A stretch of DNA of 64,000 nt, from the NCBI GenBank assembly GCA_017457955.1, contig JAFTGL010000014.1, forward strand, positions 1 through 64,000. The letters are read 5' to 3'. The position numbers and the translations under genes are program-made. Positions 9,401 to 18,248 of the stretch are shown here, one piece after another. The stretch's first letter is position 1; every line of letters starts with the position of its first letter. The notes beneath the pieces are model-generated. The model worked only from the letters and a program-made list of their open reading frames with translations. It had not been told where the DNA came from and did no database searches. This DNA is from Ruminococcus sp. (GTDB taxonomy: Bacteria > Bacillota > Clostridia > Oscillospirales > Acutalibacteraceae).

Positions 9401-10110
9401 TGATCTTTCATATCGAAATTCTCCGACAAAAAAATATTGCCTCTGATCCTTACAGGCAGAGGATGACAGTTGAAGCGACCGATCCCAAGATGACCGTTGC
9501 GACCCTTTTGAAAGCGCTTAATGCCGACCCCGAGCTGAAAGATGACAGCGGCAATCGAGTTGACGAAATCAAGTGGGAGTGCAGCTGTCTGCAAAAGAAA
9601 TGCGGCGCCTGCGCTATGCGTATCAACGGAAAACCCCGCCTTGCCTGCGACGTGAAGCTCGGGGAGTTCAAAAAGGGCGAGATCGTGCTCGAACCGCTGA
9701 GAAAGTTTCCTGTGATCGCCGATCTGATCGTCGACCGTTCCGTCATGCTTGACAATCTCAAAGCCATTACATTATGGCTTGAAAAAGAGGCGAATCACAC
9801 AAAGAAGGGCGAGGATATCGCCTACGAAGCCTCGCGCTGTCTGCAGTGCGGCTGCTGCTTGGAGGTCTGCCCGAACTATCTCTCCGGCGACAGCTTCTTC
9901 TCCGCCGCGGCTTTCGTACCCGCGGCGCGTATTCTGAGCGAGCTGCCGAAGAAGGAACAGGCACAGATCATCGGCAACTACAAAAGCCATGTATATCAGG
10001 GCTGCGGCAAGTCCCTGTCCTGCCGCGATATCTGTCCCGCACAGATCGACATCGAGCAGATGCTCGTCAACTCCAACGCCGTCGCCGTCTGGAAACGTTA
10101 TTTTAAATAA
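9400..10110 (+). CDS. frdB: Fumarate reductase/succinate dehydrogenase iron-sulfur subunit
   Basis: A 236-residue electron-transfer subunit. Cysteines for a [2Fe-2S] cluster occur at CSCLQKKCGAC followed by RLAC; CLQCGCCLEVCP supplies a [4Fe-4S] site; and the last group, CGKSLSCRDICP, supplies the third cluster next to the membrane subunit. The start ATG overlaps the stop of the flavoprotein gene by one base (TGATG), preceded by AAAGGAGAAG. It carries electrons between the membrane anchor and the FAD of FrdA, for fumarate respiration or succinate formation in an anaerobe. Direction of catalysis cannot be decided from sequence. Confidence 0.92.
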   Translation: MIFHIEILRQKNIASDPYRQRMTVEATDPKMTVATLLKALNADPELKDDSGNRVDEIKWECSCLQKKCGACAMRINGKPRLACDVKLGEFKKGEIVLEPLRKFPVIADLIVDRSVMLDNLKAITLWLEKEANHTKKGEDIAYEASRCLQCGCCLEVCPNYLSGDSFFSAAAFVPAARILSELPKKEQAQIIGNYKSHVYQGCGKSLSCRDICPAQIDIEQMLVNSNAVAVWKRYFK

Positions 10111-10156
10111 CTCTCAGCAATGGGGTTTGGATCGTAACTCTTGACTAAAACACCGC

Positions 10157-10206
10157 GCGCTGTAAAATTTGAAGCATGATACTTCCGATTTTACAGCGCT
10201 TTTTTA
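10157..10206 (+). terminator. Rho-independent terminator of frd operon
   Basis: GCGCTGTAAAA (10157-10167) pairs perfectly with TTTTACAGCGC (10189-10199), with an inner GAAG/CTTC hairpin, followed by seven pyrimidines mostly T. Confidence 0.85.
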
Positions 10207-10611
10207 TTGCAATACAACTTGGAAACAGTTATAATAATTATAAATCATTATGATCGGATGGTCAGTGATATCACCGAGGTCGAGGCGCTGAACGTGGATA
10301 AAAACAGCGACTATCTGCCGTGGCAGGGATATCTGTTTGATGGTACTGCGGTACAGGGTACGCCGTTTGGCTTTGACTACATGATCGGTGATTCCGACGG
10401 CAACAGTGAGATCGAGGTCGTCGATGCGACCTTGCTCCAGCGGTATCTTGCAGAGATGAAAACGATCTGTTCGGATGAGGAACTGATCCGCGGAGACGCG
10501 GATCAAAGCGGGCTGATCGAACTGCCCGATGTTACGGCGCTGCAGTATTATCTGGCAGGCTTGAAAACAGATTGCAGGATCGGTGAAAGAATAACGGATA
10601 CCGATAGCTGA
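10180..10611 (+). pseudogene. Dockerin type I fragment
   Basis: The frame is open from 10180 to the stop at 10611; the only ATG in the early part is 10258, without a ribosome binding site, and the region overlaps the frd terminator. The C-terminal half has two dockerin type I repeats: GDSDGNSEIEVVDATLLQRY and GDADQSGLIELPDVTALQYY, each with the calcium-loop Asp/Asn pattern followed by a helix ending in YLAEM or YLAGL. Dockerins attach enzymes to cohesins in Ruminococcus cellulosomes and amylosomes. No signal peptide or catalytic module precedes it, so I read this as the tail of a lost secreted protein. Confidence 0.65.
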
Positions 10612-10628
10612 AAAATTGAAAAGCCAAG

Positions 10629-10670
10629 AAAAAGTCCGGTGAACAATGATGTTTACCGGACTTTTCGGAT
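10629..10670. repeat. Palindromic hairpin repeat, copy 1
   Basis: Sixteen-base arms AAAAGTCCGGTGAACA / TGTTTACCGGACTTTT (10630-10645 and 10650-10665) with an ATGA loop, one mismatch, and CGGAT after it. A second copy with the same layout and compensatory stem changes lies at 55460-55501. It could act as a bidirectional terminator or be a REP-like repeat. Confidence 0.65.
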
Positions 10671-10709
10671 ACTTCGAATAATGACGAACAGAATTTTGAA
10701 CAGGTATTG

Positions 10710-10862
10710 TCATTTGACAGACAGCCCGCTCCCACGTGCCGCCGCTTCAAAATGATACAGCGCGATACCGACGTCGATCTTCTGGACGTCCATGGCGCCG
10801 TCCGAGTAGCCTTTGCTCGCTTTTTTATGGAAGTGAGCCGAATGATCATAATGCCCGCCGGA
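10710..10862 (-). pseudogene. Nitroreductase-family C-terminal remnant
   Basis: On the minus strand an open stretch of about 50 codons ends at a stop at 10710-10712. It reads like the end of a nitroreductase family protein: FHKKASKGYSDGAMDVQKID then VGIALYHFEAAARGSG. The pattern K-x-DVGIALxHFxxAA is typical of that family's final helices. A stop precedes it at 10863 and there is no start codon or binding site in a sensible position, so it is a decayed fragment. The call rests on memory of the family pattern only. Confidence 0.5.
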
Positions 10863-10928
10863 TCAAGTTGCTTCCTATCGAAATAGAATGTTATTATATT
10901 TTTCTGTTATCATCATTTTTTGATGGAT

Positions 10929-10945
10929 TGTTCCATATTGGAACA
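10929..10945. promoter_or_regulatory. Operator-like inverted repeat upstream of XRE-REC gene
   Basis: TGTTCCA-TAT-TGGAACA is a perfect 7-base inverted repeat with a three-base centre, 19 bases upstream of the -35 box of the regulator gene. Its size fits a dimeric helix-turn-helix protein, perhaps the product of that gene. Confidence 0.5.
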
Positions 10946-10964
10946 CCTGCACCCATAAAAAATC

Positions 10965-10994
10965 TTGTTTTTGTATATTTTTTTTGGTTATAAT
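10965..10994 (+). promoter_or_regulatory. Promoter of the two-component pair
   Basis: TTGTTT (10965-10970), 18-base T-rich spacer and TATAAT (10989-10994), 57 bases before the ATG at 11051, which has GGAG as binding site. Confidence 0.6.
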
Positions 10995-11050
10995 AGTGTA
11001 TAATTCTGATATACGCTTCCATACATCAATATACTACGGAGTATAACAAA

Positions 11051-11650
11051 ATGAGACAGTTTTTTTCGGAGACTTTAAGAAAACTACGAACTGAAAAAGG
11101 GTTATCACAGCAGGCTTTGGCGGATAAGATGTACGTTACCCGTTCCACGATAGCCCGCTGGGAGACCGGCTACCGTCTGCCGGACGCTACGATGATATCC
11201 CGACTCTCTGAGGTCTTAGGCGTAGACGTTAACATGCTGCTCTCCGCGGCGTCGAAGAGCGACGAGTATCCTAACGTCATCATGGTGGATGACAGAAAGC
11301 TGATACTTACAGGCGGTTTACCGATACTGGAAGAGGTCATGCCCAACGCGACCGTCATGGGCTTTACCGATACGTGTGACGCTGTTGAATTCGCAAAGGC
11401 GAACCGCGTCGCGCTCGCATTTCTGGATATCGAGCTGAGAAACACAAGCGGACTGGATCTGTGCCGCGAACTGCTGAGGATCAATCCGAGTACCAATGTT
11501 GTGTTTCTTACGGCATACAGCGATTATGCTCTGGACGCGTGGGGGACGGGAGCGAGCGGCTTCATGCTCAAACCGATCACGCCCGAAGGCGTCAGAGAAC
11601 AGCTCAAAAACCTGAGATATCCGTTTTGGACGGGAGGCGAAGGCGCATGA
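11051..11650 (+). CDS. XRE helix-turn-helix - receiver domain fusion regulator
   Basis: A 199-residue regulator with unusual order. Residues 5-65 are an XRE/Cro-type helix-turn-helix (LRTEKGLSQQALADKMYVTR then WETGYRLPD). Residues 74-190 are a response-regulator receiver: acidic pair D80-D81, phospho-acceptor D126 in LAFLDIEL, T154 in FLTAYS and K174 in LKPI. Most response regulators carry DNA binding after the receiver; here it comes first. The stop overlaps the start of the histidine kinase gene (ATGA at 11647), so the kinase is its likely partner. Targets are unknown; the palindrome at 10929 suggests autoregulation. Confidence 0.88.
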   Translation: MRQFFSETLRKLRTEKGLSQQALADKMYVTRSTIARWETGYRLPDATMISRLSEVLGVDVNMLLSAASKSDEYPNVIMVDDRKLILTGGLPILEEVMPNATVMGFTDTCDAVEFAKANRVALAFLDIELRNTSGLDLCRELLRINPSTNVVFLTAYSDYALDAWGTGASGFMLKPITPEGVREQLKNLRYPFWTGGEGA

Positions 11651-12918
11651 CTGACTGGAGCTTTGTCGCAGGTTATTCGTTAAGCGGCGCGATGCTGATA
11701 ATGATGGCGATCGGTATCGCGTTCTCTGCTTTTATGCCTGCGCTCGACCGGTGGAACAGGCGCTATTTTATCACGTTCTTTTCGATCCTTTTGCTGTATG
11801 CCGTTGTTCTCTTTGTCGACATGGTCATCTATACCCATCCGGATATGGCGGCAGCGCAAAAAGCAGTCATTATTTCAGAATACCTTTTTTTCTCTGTGCT
11901 GACGCCTATGCCGATGCCCTTTCTGCTGCATTGCTGTGGAGAAAGCAAAAAGGGCAACGTGCAGTTACGCGCAGTCATGGCGCTGTGGGGCGTATTCTGC
12001 TTCATGCTGGTTGCCGCTCAGTTTACGGACGTCATCTACTACGCTACGCCGGATTATCAGTACTTTCGCGGTCCGTGGTTCCCGCTGCTGATGGTTCCGC
12101 TTGCCGTGATCATGATTCTCAACATAGTGAGCTTGATCAGAAGGCGTAAAAAGCTCTCAAAAAGGGTTTTTACCGCTCTGCTTATCTATTTGCTGCCCAC
12201 GGCGGTTTTCATCATCATGTATATGGTCGTTGCTATTGATGCGTTGGTTTCCTTCTGGATGTTCCTCTGCGCGATGACGATGTTCGGTCTTGTCCTTATG
12301 GATAACGTGGAACAATATATGCGGCAGCAGCGTGAAATTGCCAATCAGCGCGCCGGCATTATGGTTCTGCAGATGCGGCCGCACTTCATCTATAACACCA
12401 TGACGGGCATCTACTACCTTTGCGACCAAAACCCCTCAAAGGCGAAGCAGGTCACGCTGGATTTCACCACCTATCTGCGCAAGAACTTCGCTGCTATCGC
12501 GAGCGACGATACCGTCCCTTTCCGTGATGAACTGGAGCATACCCGCGCCTACCTCGCCGTTGAACAGGCACAGTTTGAGGACAGTCTCTTTGTCGGCTTT
12601 GATACGCCGCATACTCTGTTCCGCGTGCCGCCGCTGACGCTTCAGCCTATCGTAGAGAACGCCGTCAAACACGGCATGAAATCGAGCAGCGATCCGATCC
12701 ATATCTCTGTTATCACTCGGCAGACGGATACAGGGAGCGAGATCATCGTAGAGGACGACGGTCCCGGTTTTGATCCTGTCGACGACAACGAACCGCACAT
12801 CGCCCTGAATAATATCCGGCAAAGGCTTGAAATGATGTGCAAAGGCAAATTGACGATCACGCCGCGTGAAGGCGGAGGTACGTCCGTAAAAGTGACGATT
12901 CCGGCGTCAGACAGATAA
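11647..12918 (+). CDS. Sensor histidine kinase, LytS-like
   Basis: A 423-residue membrane kinase. Seven hydrophobic segments occupy roughly residues 8-215; a cytoplasmic part follows with the His_kinase motif MRPHFIYNTM (phospho-accepting His), then a HATPase_c domain with N-box PIVENAVKHG and G-box DDGPGF. This is the architecture of LytS/YpdA-type kinases. The start is ATG 11647, overlapping the regulator's stop; upstream in-frame starts lie within the regulator gene. It should phosphorylate the XRE-receiver protein in response to an unknown membrane or extracellular signal. A bidirectional terminator at 12991 follows. Confidence 0.88.
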   Translation: MTDWSFVAGYSLSGAMLIMMAIGIAFSAFMPALDRWNRRYFITFFSILLLYAVVLFVDMVIYTHPDMAAAQKAVIISEYLFFSVLTPMPMPFLLHCCGESKKGNVQLRAVMALWGVFCFMLVAAQFTDVIYYATPDYQYFRGPWFPLLMVPLAVIMILNIVSLIRRRKKLSKRVFTALLIYLLPTAVFIIMYMVVAIDALVSFWMFLCAMTMFGLVLMDNVEQYMRQQREIANQRAGIMVLQMRPHFIYNTMTGIYYLCDQNPSKAKQVTLDFTTYLRKNFAAIASDDTVPFRDELEHTRAYLAVEQAQFEDSLFVGFDTPHTLFRVPPLTLQPIVENAVKHGMKSSSDPIHISVITRQTDTGSEIIVEDDGPGFDPVDDNEPHIALNNIRQRLEMMCKGKLTITPREGGGTSVKVTIPASDR

Positions 12919-12990
12919 CCGATATAATATTTAACACAGCAGAAAGAAACGAAAAAAGATCCCGTTAGTACAAAAGATAGATAAAATCAA

Positions 12991-13026
12991 GGCAGAAGAA
13001 AAACGATTGTTCGTTCTTCTTCTGCC
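12991..13026. terminator. Bidirectional terminator between convergent genes
   Basis: GGCAGAAGAA and TTCTTCTGCC arms (12991-13000, 13017-13026) extend inward through AACGA/TCGTT. It lies between the kinase and the convergent EAL gene and has A-rich and T-rich flanks. Confidence 0.7.
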
Positions 13027-13076
13027 CTGAGTTAAAGTTACAGGAATAATTTTTTCTGTTGCTTATATGTTTTCGG

Positions 13077-15608
13077 TCAGACCGCCTTTTGCAGGATGAC
13101 GATGTAATCCTGCATGCCCGTGTCGTCCGTCATATCATTACCGTACACATTCAGCCGCAGCGTTCTGCCGCGGATATCCGTGACATCGAGCTGAGCAGTG
13201 AACGGCTCAAAGCGCCTGATCTTTTTTGCCAGAGCTTTAAGCGCGTCGGGACTGTTCTGCGGCTCGTCCTCGCGGCTGTCTGTGCCATTCATCAGACGTT
13301 CCAACTCCCGAAAGTCAAGTCCCAGTTCCTCCTCCAGTCCGTTGAAGAGCACAGAGAGCCGCGGCGTTTCACTGCCCGACCGGTCAAGGAAAAGAACGGT
13401 GTCGGGAGAATAGCGCGCGAGCATCGTCATCTGCTTTTCAAGATTGCTCAGGCGGGAGATGTTCTGCGCCGAGCCGTAGAAGATCTTTGCGTTATGATCG
13501 GAGTGCAGATAATAAAAGTGCATGAAAAAGGTGGTCAGCGTACCGTCTGTTTTATAGAAATGCAGTACGCCCTTAGAACCGTTGAGGCGGTCGCCCACTG
13601 CTTCGCTCAGCAGATCAGACAGCCGCTGACGGTCGCCGTTTGTCATATACTGACGGATATCTGTCAGACGATCCTTAAAGTTGGGGATATCCACCGCTTC
13701 ATAGAATTGCTCGTTATAGCGCACGATGTCCACCGCTCCGTCATGCCAGGAGTAAAGCGCGCAGGAGCCGAGGATATTGTTGAGCATCGTATCGCTGTAG
13801 ATGCTGCTGTCCAGCAGCTCGCGGATCCTGAACTGCTGATTTGCTTTGAAAGAGATCCCCGACAGGTCAATGCGGTCGGGATCGGCGATCAGCTTTTCGT
13901 AGTCAGGGGTCGGCATGGGGCGGTAGAAGTAGTAGCCCTGAATATACCGACAGCCCAGATCCTGCAAAAATTCCTTCTGTTCCCTGGTCTCGACGCCTTC
14001 CACAATAACAGGCAAGCCGATGGTCTTGGTCATATTGGTAACAGACTCGAGGATATGGATGCTCTTTGTCTCATTACCGCCGTCCATATCCAGAAACTGC
14101 GCGTCGAGTTTGATCACGTCGATGCTCAGCGCCTTGAGCATACTCAGGGTCGAGTAGCCGCTGCCGAAATCATCCATTAAAACGGAGAACCCCTTTTCCC
14201 TTAAGGAGTGTACGGCGCCGCTCACCAGCTTGGTGTTGGCAATATATGAGGACTCGGTGATCTCGATCTTGATCAAACGGGGTTCAAGCGCGTATTTTTC
14301 GATCAGCTGTCCGAAGATCGACGGCACGTCGGTGTGGAGGATATCGGATACCGAGACGTTGACGGATACGGGCAGCGGCGTGTGACCGCTGCCGATCCAT
14401 TGTCGCTGCCAGCTGCAGACCCTATCCCAGATATACATATCCAGATCAGAGATAAGCCCGCGCTTTTCAAGCACGGGGATGAAGAGATCGGGCGGGATGA
14501 CCTTACCGTCAGGCTTGATCCAACGCGTGAGCGCTTCGGCGCCCACGATCCGTCCGGAGGACGCGCGGCACTGCGGCTGCAGATAGAAATCGATCTCGTT
14601 TTGTCTGAGTGCCCGAAAAAAGTCGGTGATCACATGGTACTCCTCGTCAAAGCGGAGCGACATACTTTCTTCAAAGATGCGGATGCGCTTGTGATAGCCC
14701 TCTTTTGCTACCCGTGACGCTAAAAACGCGCGGTCGATCAATAGCTTGAGCGGCGTGTCGGGCTCGACCCTGCAAACGCCGAATGCCGGAAGAAAGCCGA
14801 CGCTGTTGCCGTGCGAGCCGACGAGCAGGGTGATCTGTTCAAACAGATCCTTGACGCGCTCCATCTCGTAAGGGATCAGCAGACAAAAGTCATCCTGACC
14901 AAAATATCCGGCGGTACCGCCCGTGTCACGGCCGGCTTCCGACAGCGCAGCGCCGATCTGCACCATCAGCAGATCGCCCTCGCTGTGACCGTACCATTCA
15001 TTGAAGAGCTTGAAGTTCTCGATGTCGATGGATACCAGACACCAGTTCCTATCGGTATTTTTGATCCGCTGCTCCGCGTCCCTGATGAAGGCGCGCTTTT
15101 TGAGCAGTCCGGTCATTTCGTTGCGCTCATAGTCGGCGACATGCGGATTTTCCGTCAGCCCCAGCTCGCGGGCTTTGCGGCTGTGGCAGTCAAAAATATA
15201 CATCCGAAAGACATTTTTGGGAAGTCCGTATTGCTCTCCTGTCAGCAGTACCGCTTCCACCCACCGCCAATCGCCGCCGACCAACCGAAAGCGTGCTTCA
15301 CGGCACATCAGCCCTTTTATCTCGGAGGTGTTGAGCCGGTGGATGATCGTGTCGGGGCTCAGCAGATTAACAAAGCTCTCGCGCTCGTCGGGATGCACCA
15401 GATCCTCCGACATCAGGATAAAAAGTTCCTTGTAGTTTCCCTCCAAGAGCGGCAGAGCGTATTTTTTTGATACATGAAATAAATTTCTGAAAGATTGTGT
15501 GTTCAGGTCGATTTCGAGCAGCTCATCAAAGGAGGAGCTGTCCAGATACCGAACGATCAATTGAGGCTGCTCAACCGCTTTCATCAGTTCAAACAAACCC
15601 GTTTTCAT
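13077..15608 (-). CDS. GGDEF-EAL protein, c-di-GMP phosphodiesterase
   Basis: An 843-residue soluble protein. An N-terminal PAS-like sensor (residues 15-150) is followed by a GGDEF domain whose signature is GQDDF instead of GGDEF (around residue 240), so cyclase activity is doubtful. The EAL domain (about 325-585) is complete: AEALTRW, NVSVSD, EITESS, DDFGSGYS, KLDAQF, EGVET and QGYYFYRPMP keep the metal and catalytic acids, so it should hydrolyse c-di-GMP. The C-terminal 260 residues contain another PAS-like domain (FYKTDG region). It reads against its neighbours and begins a cluster of c-di-GMP genes. The degenerate GGDEF may sense GTP, as known for some relatives. Confidence 0.9.
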   Translation of the reverse strand: MKTGLFELMKAVEQPQLIVRYLDSSSFDELLEIDLNTQSFRNLFHVSKKYALPLLEGNYKELFILMSEDLVHPDERESFVNLLSPDTIIHRLNTSEIKGLMCREARFRLVGGDWRWVEAVLLTGEQYGLPKNVFRMYIFDCHSRKARELGLTENPHVADYERNEMTGLLKKRAFIRDAEQRIKNTDRNWCLVSIDIENFKLFNEWYGHSEGDLLMVQIGAALSEAGRDTGGTAGYFGQDDFCLLIPYEMERVKDLFEQITLLVGSHGNSVGFLPAFGVCRVEPDTPLKLLIDRAFLASRVAKEGYHKRIRIFEESMSLRFDEEYHVITDFFRALRQNEIDFYLQPQCRASSGRIVGAEALTRWIKPDGKVIPPDLFIPVLEKRGLISDLDMYIWDRVCSWQRQWIGSGHTPLPVSVNVSVSDILHTDVPSIFGQLIEKYALEPRLIKIEITESSYIANTKLVSGAVHSLREKGFSVLMDDFGSGYSTLSMLKALSIDVIKLDAQFLDMDGGNETKSIHILESVTNMTKTIGLPVIVEGVETREQKEFLQDLGCRYIQGYYFYRPMPTPDYEKLIADPDRIDLSGISFKANQQFRIRELLDSSIYSDTMLNNILGSCALYSWHDGAVDIVRYNEQFYEAVDIPNFKDRLTDIRQYMTNGDRQRLSDLLSEAVGDRLNGSKGVLHFYKTDGTLTTFFMHFYYLHSDHNAKIFYGSAQNISRLSNLEKQMTMLARYSPDTVLFLDRSGSETPRLSVLFNGLEEELGLDFRELERLMNGTDSREDEPQNSPDALKALAKKIRRFEPFTAQLDVTDIRGRTLRLNVYGNDMTDDTGMQDYIVILQKAV

Positions 15609-15656
15609 ATTCTATACCGTCCATCTGTGATTGTTCCGCAAAAGGTTCAGTCTAAT

Positions 15657-15686
15657 CTTATAATCTTTTTGCCGTTTTTTCAACAA
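15657..15686 (-). promoter_or_regulatory. Candidate promoter of GGDEF-EAL gene
   Basis: Read on the minus strand: TTGTTG (15681-15686), 18-base spacer, TATAAG (15657-15662), 49 bases upstream of the start codon. Moderate match only. Confidence 0.4.
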
Positions 15687-15826
15687 CAAACTTAAAAATC
15701 GTCGTTTGGCCTATTTTTTGAAAAAGATTTTATCAATTCTGTACAAGGCGCGTGATATCCCCGCCGTTTTGGGCTGTTGAGGCGCTTTGAATCGTTCACA
15801 CAATGCACAAAAATCAAGATAATTAA

Positions 15827-15855
15827 TTGTATATTTGGCTTTTATATATTATAAT
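15827..15855 (+). promoter_or_regulatory. Promoter of HD-GYP gene
   Basis: TTGTAT (15827-15832), 17-base spacer, TATAAT (15850-15855). It serves the gene at 15981, leaving an untranslated leader of about 115 bases that includes a short open frame. Confidence 0.65.
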
Positions 15856-15878
15856 AAATATCTATATCGTTGAAAATT

Positions 15879-15968
15879 ATGCTGCTGCGGAGGCGCAGAA
15901 AAGCGTATAAGAAGATAAACGAACTTCTTGCCCAAAGAGATACGCTGAGCGCATTGTGCGCCGGCTGA
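15879..15968 (+). CDS. Possible 29-residue leader peptide
   Basis: An ATG-initiated frame, MLLRRRRKAYKKINELLAQR continuing to a stop at 15966-15968, lies wholly in the leader of the HD-GYP gene. The stop is followed at once by GCGGAGG, the binding site of that gene. It is very basic and lacks a strong binding site of its own. It could be a translated leader or chance. Confidence 0.25.
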   Translation: MLLRRRRKAYKKINELLAQRDTLSALCAG

Positions 15969-15980
15969 GCGGAGGAATCT

Positions 15981-18104
15981 ATGCCACAAAGACTGAAATC
16001 AAACTCGCGGTGGAAAACCGGCGTATCCCTTATCGGCGTCATTATCGCGGGCATCCTTTTGAATATTCTCGGAACAAAGCTCAACGCCCTTTTGGGGCTG
16101 CCGTTGTTCCTTGACGATATCGGCACGATCCTCTCGGCGGTGGTAGGCGGATATATCCCCTGCATCACAGTCGGATTCTTCAGTAATATCATCAACAGCC
16201 TGTCGAACCCCTATTCAATCTATTACTGTATTATCAGTGTGCTTATTGCGGTGGCTGCGGTGGCGTTTGCTGATAAGCTGCGCCGCTATAAGATACCGTA
16301 CATCCTGCTCGGGATCGTGATGTTCGCCGTTATCGGAGGCCTCTTAGGCGGTATGCTGACATGGTTCATCAACGGATTGAGCTTTGGCGAAGGCTATGCC
16401 GTCGATATGGCGGCTGCCATCAACTCAGCAGTGCCGATGGGATATTTCCTGTCGAATCTGCTGTCGAACTTTCTGATCGACTTTGTTGATAAGGCGGTCG
16501 TTACCGTGACCGCGCTGGTTATCTATAAACTGCTCCCGATGAAGCTTCTGGTGTTCATCCATACGCGCAGCTGGTACTATATCACCATACTGGAAAAGAA
16601 TGACAGGCATAACCGCAAGCGCCTTTCGCTGCGATGGAAAACGACGCTTGTTGTCGCGCTGTCCATCACCCTTGTTGCGTCGGCGGCAATCGGAATCAGC
16701 ATTTTGCAGTATCACAACTCGACGATCGCCGAGTATGAGGAAAACGGACGGTATGCCGCCCGCGTCATCCGTGAACATCTGGACGTCGACCGCATCGCCG
16801 AGTATCTGAGCGAGGGTGAAAAAGCCGACGGCTATGAGGATACAAAAGAGCTGCTTTCCACTGTCATCGACCTTTCGCCCGAGATCGAGTTTGCCTATAT
16901 CTACCGAATCGAAGAGGACGGCACGCACGTTGTTTTTGACATCGATACCGCAGAGGTCGAGGCGGACGCTCCCGGAGACGTCATCCCATACGACAGCTCG
17001 ATCAGCAAATATCGGGATCGTTTCCTTAAGGGTGAAGATATACCGGTCGATATCACCGACGATGAATACGGCTGGCTGTTGTCGGTATTTGAGCCCGTCG
17101 CCGACAGCACGGGAAAGGTACAGTGTTATATCGGCGTTGATATGGAAATGAACCGCCTGCGTTCGGACGAGACCGAGTTCTTGGCTAAGATCATCTCGCT
17201 GTTCCTCGGCTTTCTCATCCTCATCCGCACTTATGCGGTATGGCTGGCGGAACAGCATATCGTTAAGCCGATCAACTCGATTGCTCATGTATCCCGCCAC
17301 TCCAGCTATGATACGCCCGAATCGCGCGAAAAGTGGCTGAGCATGCTCGACGCGCTGAATATCCGCACGGGCGACGAGATCGAAACGCTCTATGAGGATT
17401 ACAAAACCGCGGCGCATAATACGGTGAGCTATATCGAGGAGATCCAGCGCAAAAGCGAGCAGCTGACAAAGCTCCAGAACGGGCTGATCCTCGTGCTCGC
17501 GGATATGGTTGAGAGCCGCGACAAGTGCACCGGCGACCATGTATTCAAGACCGCCGCTTACACCGAGATCATCCTGTGGCAGATGAAGAAGGAAGGTATC
17601 TACAGCGATATGCTGAGCGAAGAGTATATTGACGAGGTGGTCAACTCCGCACCGCTCCATGACGTGGGTAAGATCACCGTTTCCGACGTGATCCTCAACA
17701 AGCCCGGCAAGCTGACCGACGAAGAGTTCCGTATCATGCAGCGTCACACCACCGAGGGCGGCAGGATCATCGAAAAGGCGATGGCGATCGTCGATGAAGA
17801 TACGGGCTATCTGAACGAGGCAAAGAACCTCGCGCTCTATCATCATGAGAAGTGGAACGGCAAGGGCTATCCCACAGGGCTCAAGGGCGAGGAGATACCG
17901 CTTTCGGCGCGCGTGATGGCAGTCGCCGATGTTTTTGACGCGCTGGTATCCCGCCGCAGCTATAAGGAGCCGTTTACGATCGAGAAGGCGCTCGATATCA
18001 TCCGCGAGGACGCGGGCAGTCACTTTGATCCCTATGTCGCGCAGGCGTTCTTAGACGCCGAGGAAGAGGTGCGGCGCGTCGCAAAACTCAATTTAGAACT
18101 GTAA
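15981..18104 (+). CDS. Membrane HD-GYP c-di-GMP phosphodiesterase
   Basis: A 707-residue protein. Residues 10-190 hold five or six membrane helices resembling an ECF transporter S-component fold, then a membrane segment near 220-240, an outer sensor domain (about 245-390), another membrane helix near 395-415, a HAMP-like linker and the HD-GYP domain (about 500-690). Key motifs are canonical: DKCTGDHVFKTAAY, LHDVGKI, HTTEGG, HHEKWNGKGYP and ADVFDAL. It should cleave c-di-GMP to GMP or pGpG when its sensor is engaged. GGAGG precedes the ATG. Ligand unknown; the ECF-like part hints at a small molecule such as a vitamin, which is inference. Confidence 0.9.
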   Translation: MPQRLKSNSRWKTGVSLIGVIIAGILLNILGTKLNALLGLPLFLDDIGTILSAVVGGYIPCITVGFFSNIINSLSNPYSIYYCIISVLIAVAAVAFADKLRRYKIPYILLGIVMFAVIGGLLGGMLTWFINGLSFGEGYAVDMAAAINSAVPMGYFLSNLLSNFLIDFVDKAVVTVTALVIYKLLPMKLLVFIHTRSWYYITILEKNDRHNRKRLSLRWKTTLVVALSITLVASAAIGISILQYHNSTIAEYEENGRYAARVIREHLDVDRIAEYLSEGEKADGYEDTKELLSTVIDLSPEIEFAYIYRIEEDGTHVVFDIDTAEVEADAPGDVIPYDSSISKYRDRFLKGEDIPVDITDDEYGWLLSVFEPVADSTGKVQCYIGVDMEMNRLRSDETEFLAKIISLFLGFLILIRTYAVWLAEQHIVKPINSIAHVSRHSSYDTPESREKWLSMLDALNIRTGDEIETLYEDYKTAAHNTVSYIEEIQRKSEQLTKLQNGLILVLADMVESRDKCTGDHVFKTAAYTEIILWQMKKEGIYSDMLSEEYIDEVVNSAPLHDVGKITVSDVILNKPGKLTDEEFRIMQRHTTEGGRIIEKAMAIVDEDTGYLNEAKNLALYHHEKWNGKGYPTGLKGEEIPLSARVMAVADVFDALVSRRSYKEPFTIEKALDIIREDAGSHFDPYVAQAFLDAEEEVRRVAKLNLEL

Positions 18105-18248
18105 AAAGCAGTATTATATCTTGTCTTTGAACGAAATTTGTGCGATTTGACCATTGATTTATCGGCCAAACAGCGTTAAAATTTCTGCGTAATTTTCTAC
18201 AGCCGGTTATATCGCTTCCCTTTTGTCAAACCCTTTGGAGGTGACGTA

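Noticed and set aside
10736..10993. An 85-codon plus-strand frame
   Set aside because: It is antisense to the nitroreductase remnant and runs into the promoter of the regulator gene; no binding site or domain.
13059..14180. A 373-codon plus-strand frame within the GGDEF-EAL gene
   Set aside because: The EAL motifs on the minus strand are unambiguous, so this is a shadow.
16425..18023. A 532-codon open frame on the minus strand
   Set aside because: It is antisense to the HD-GYP gene, whose motifs are intact; its composition is a shadow of that gene's codon bias and shows no recognisable domain.
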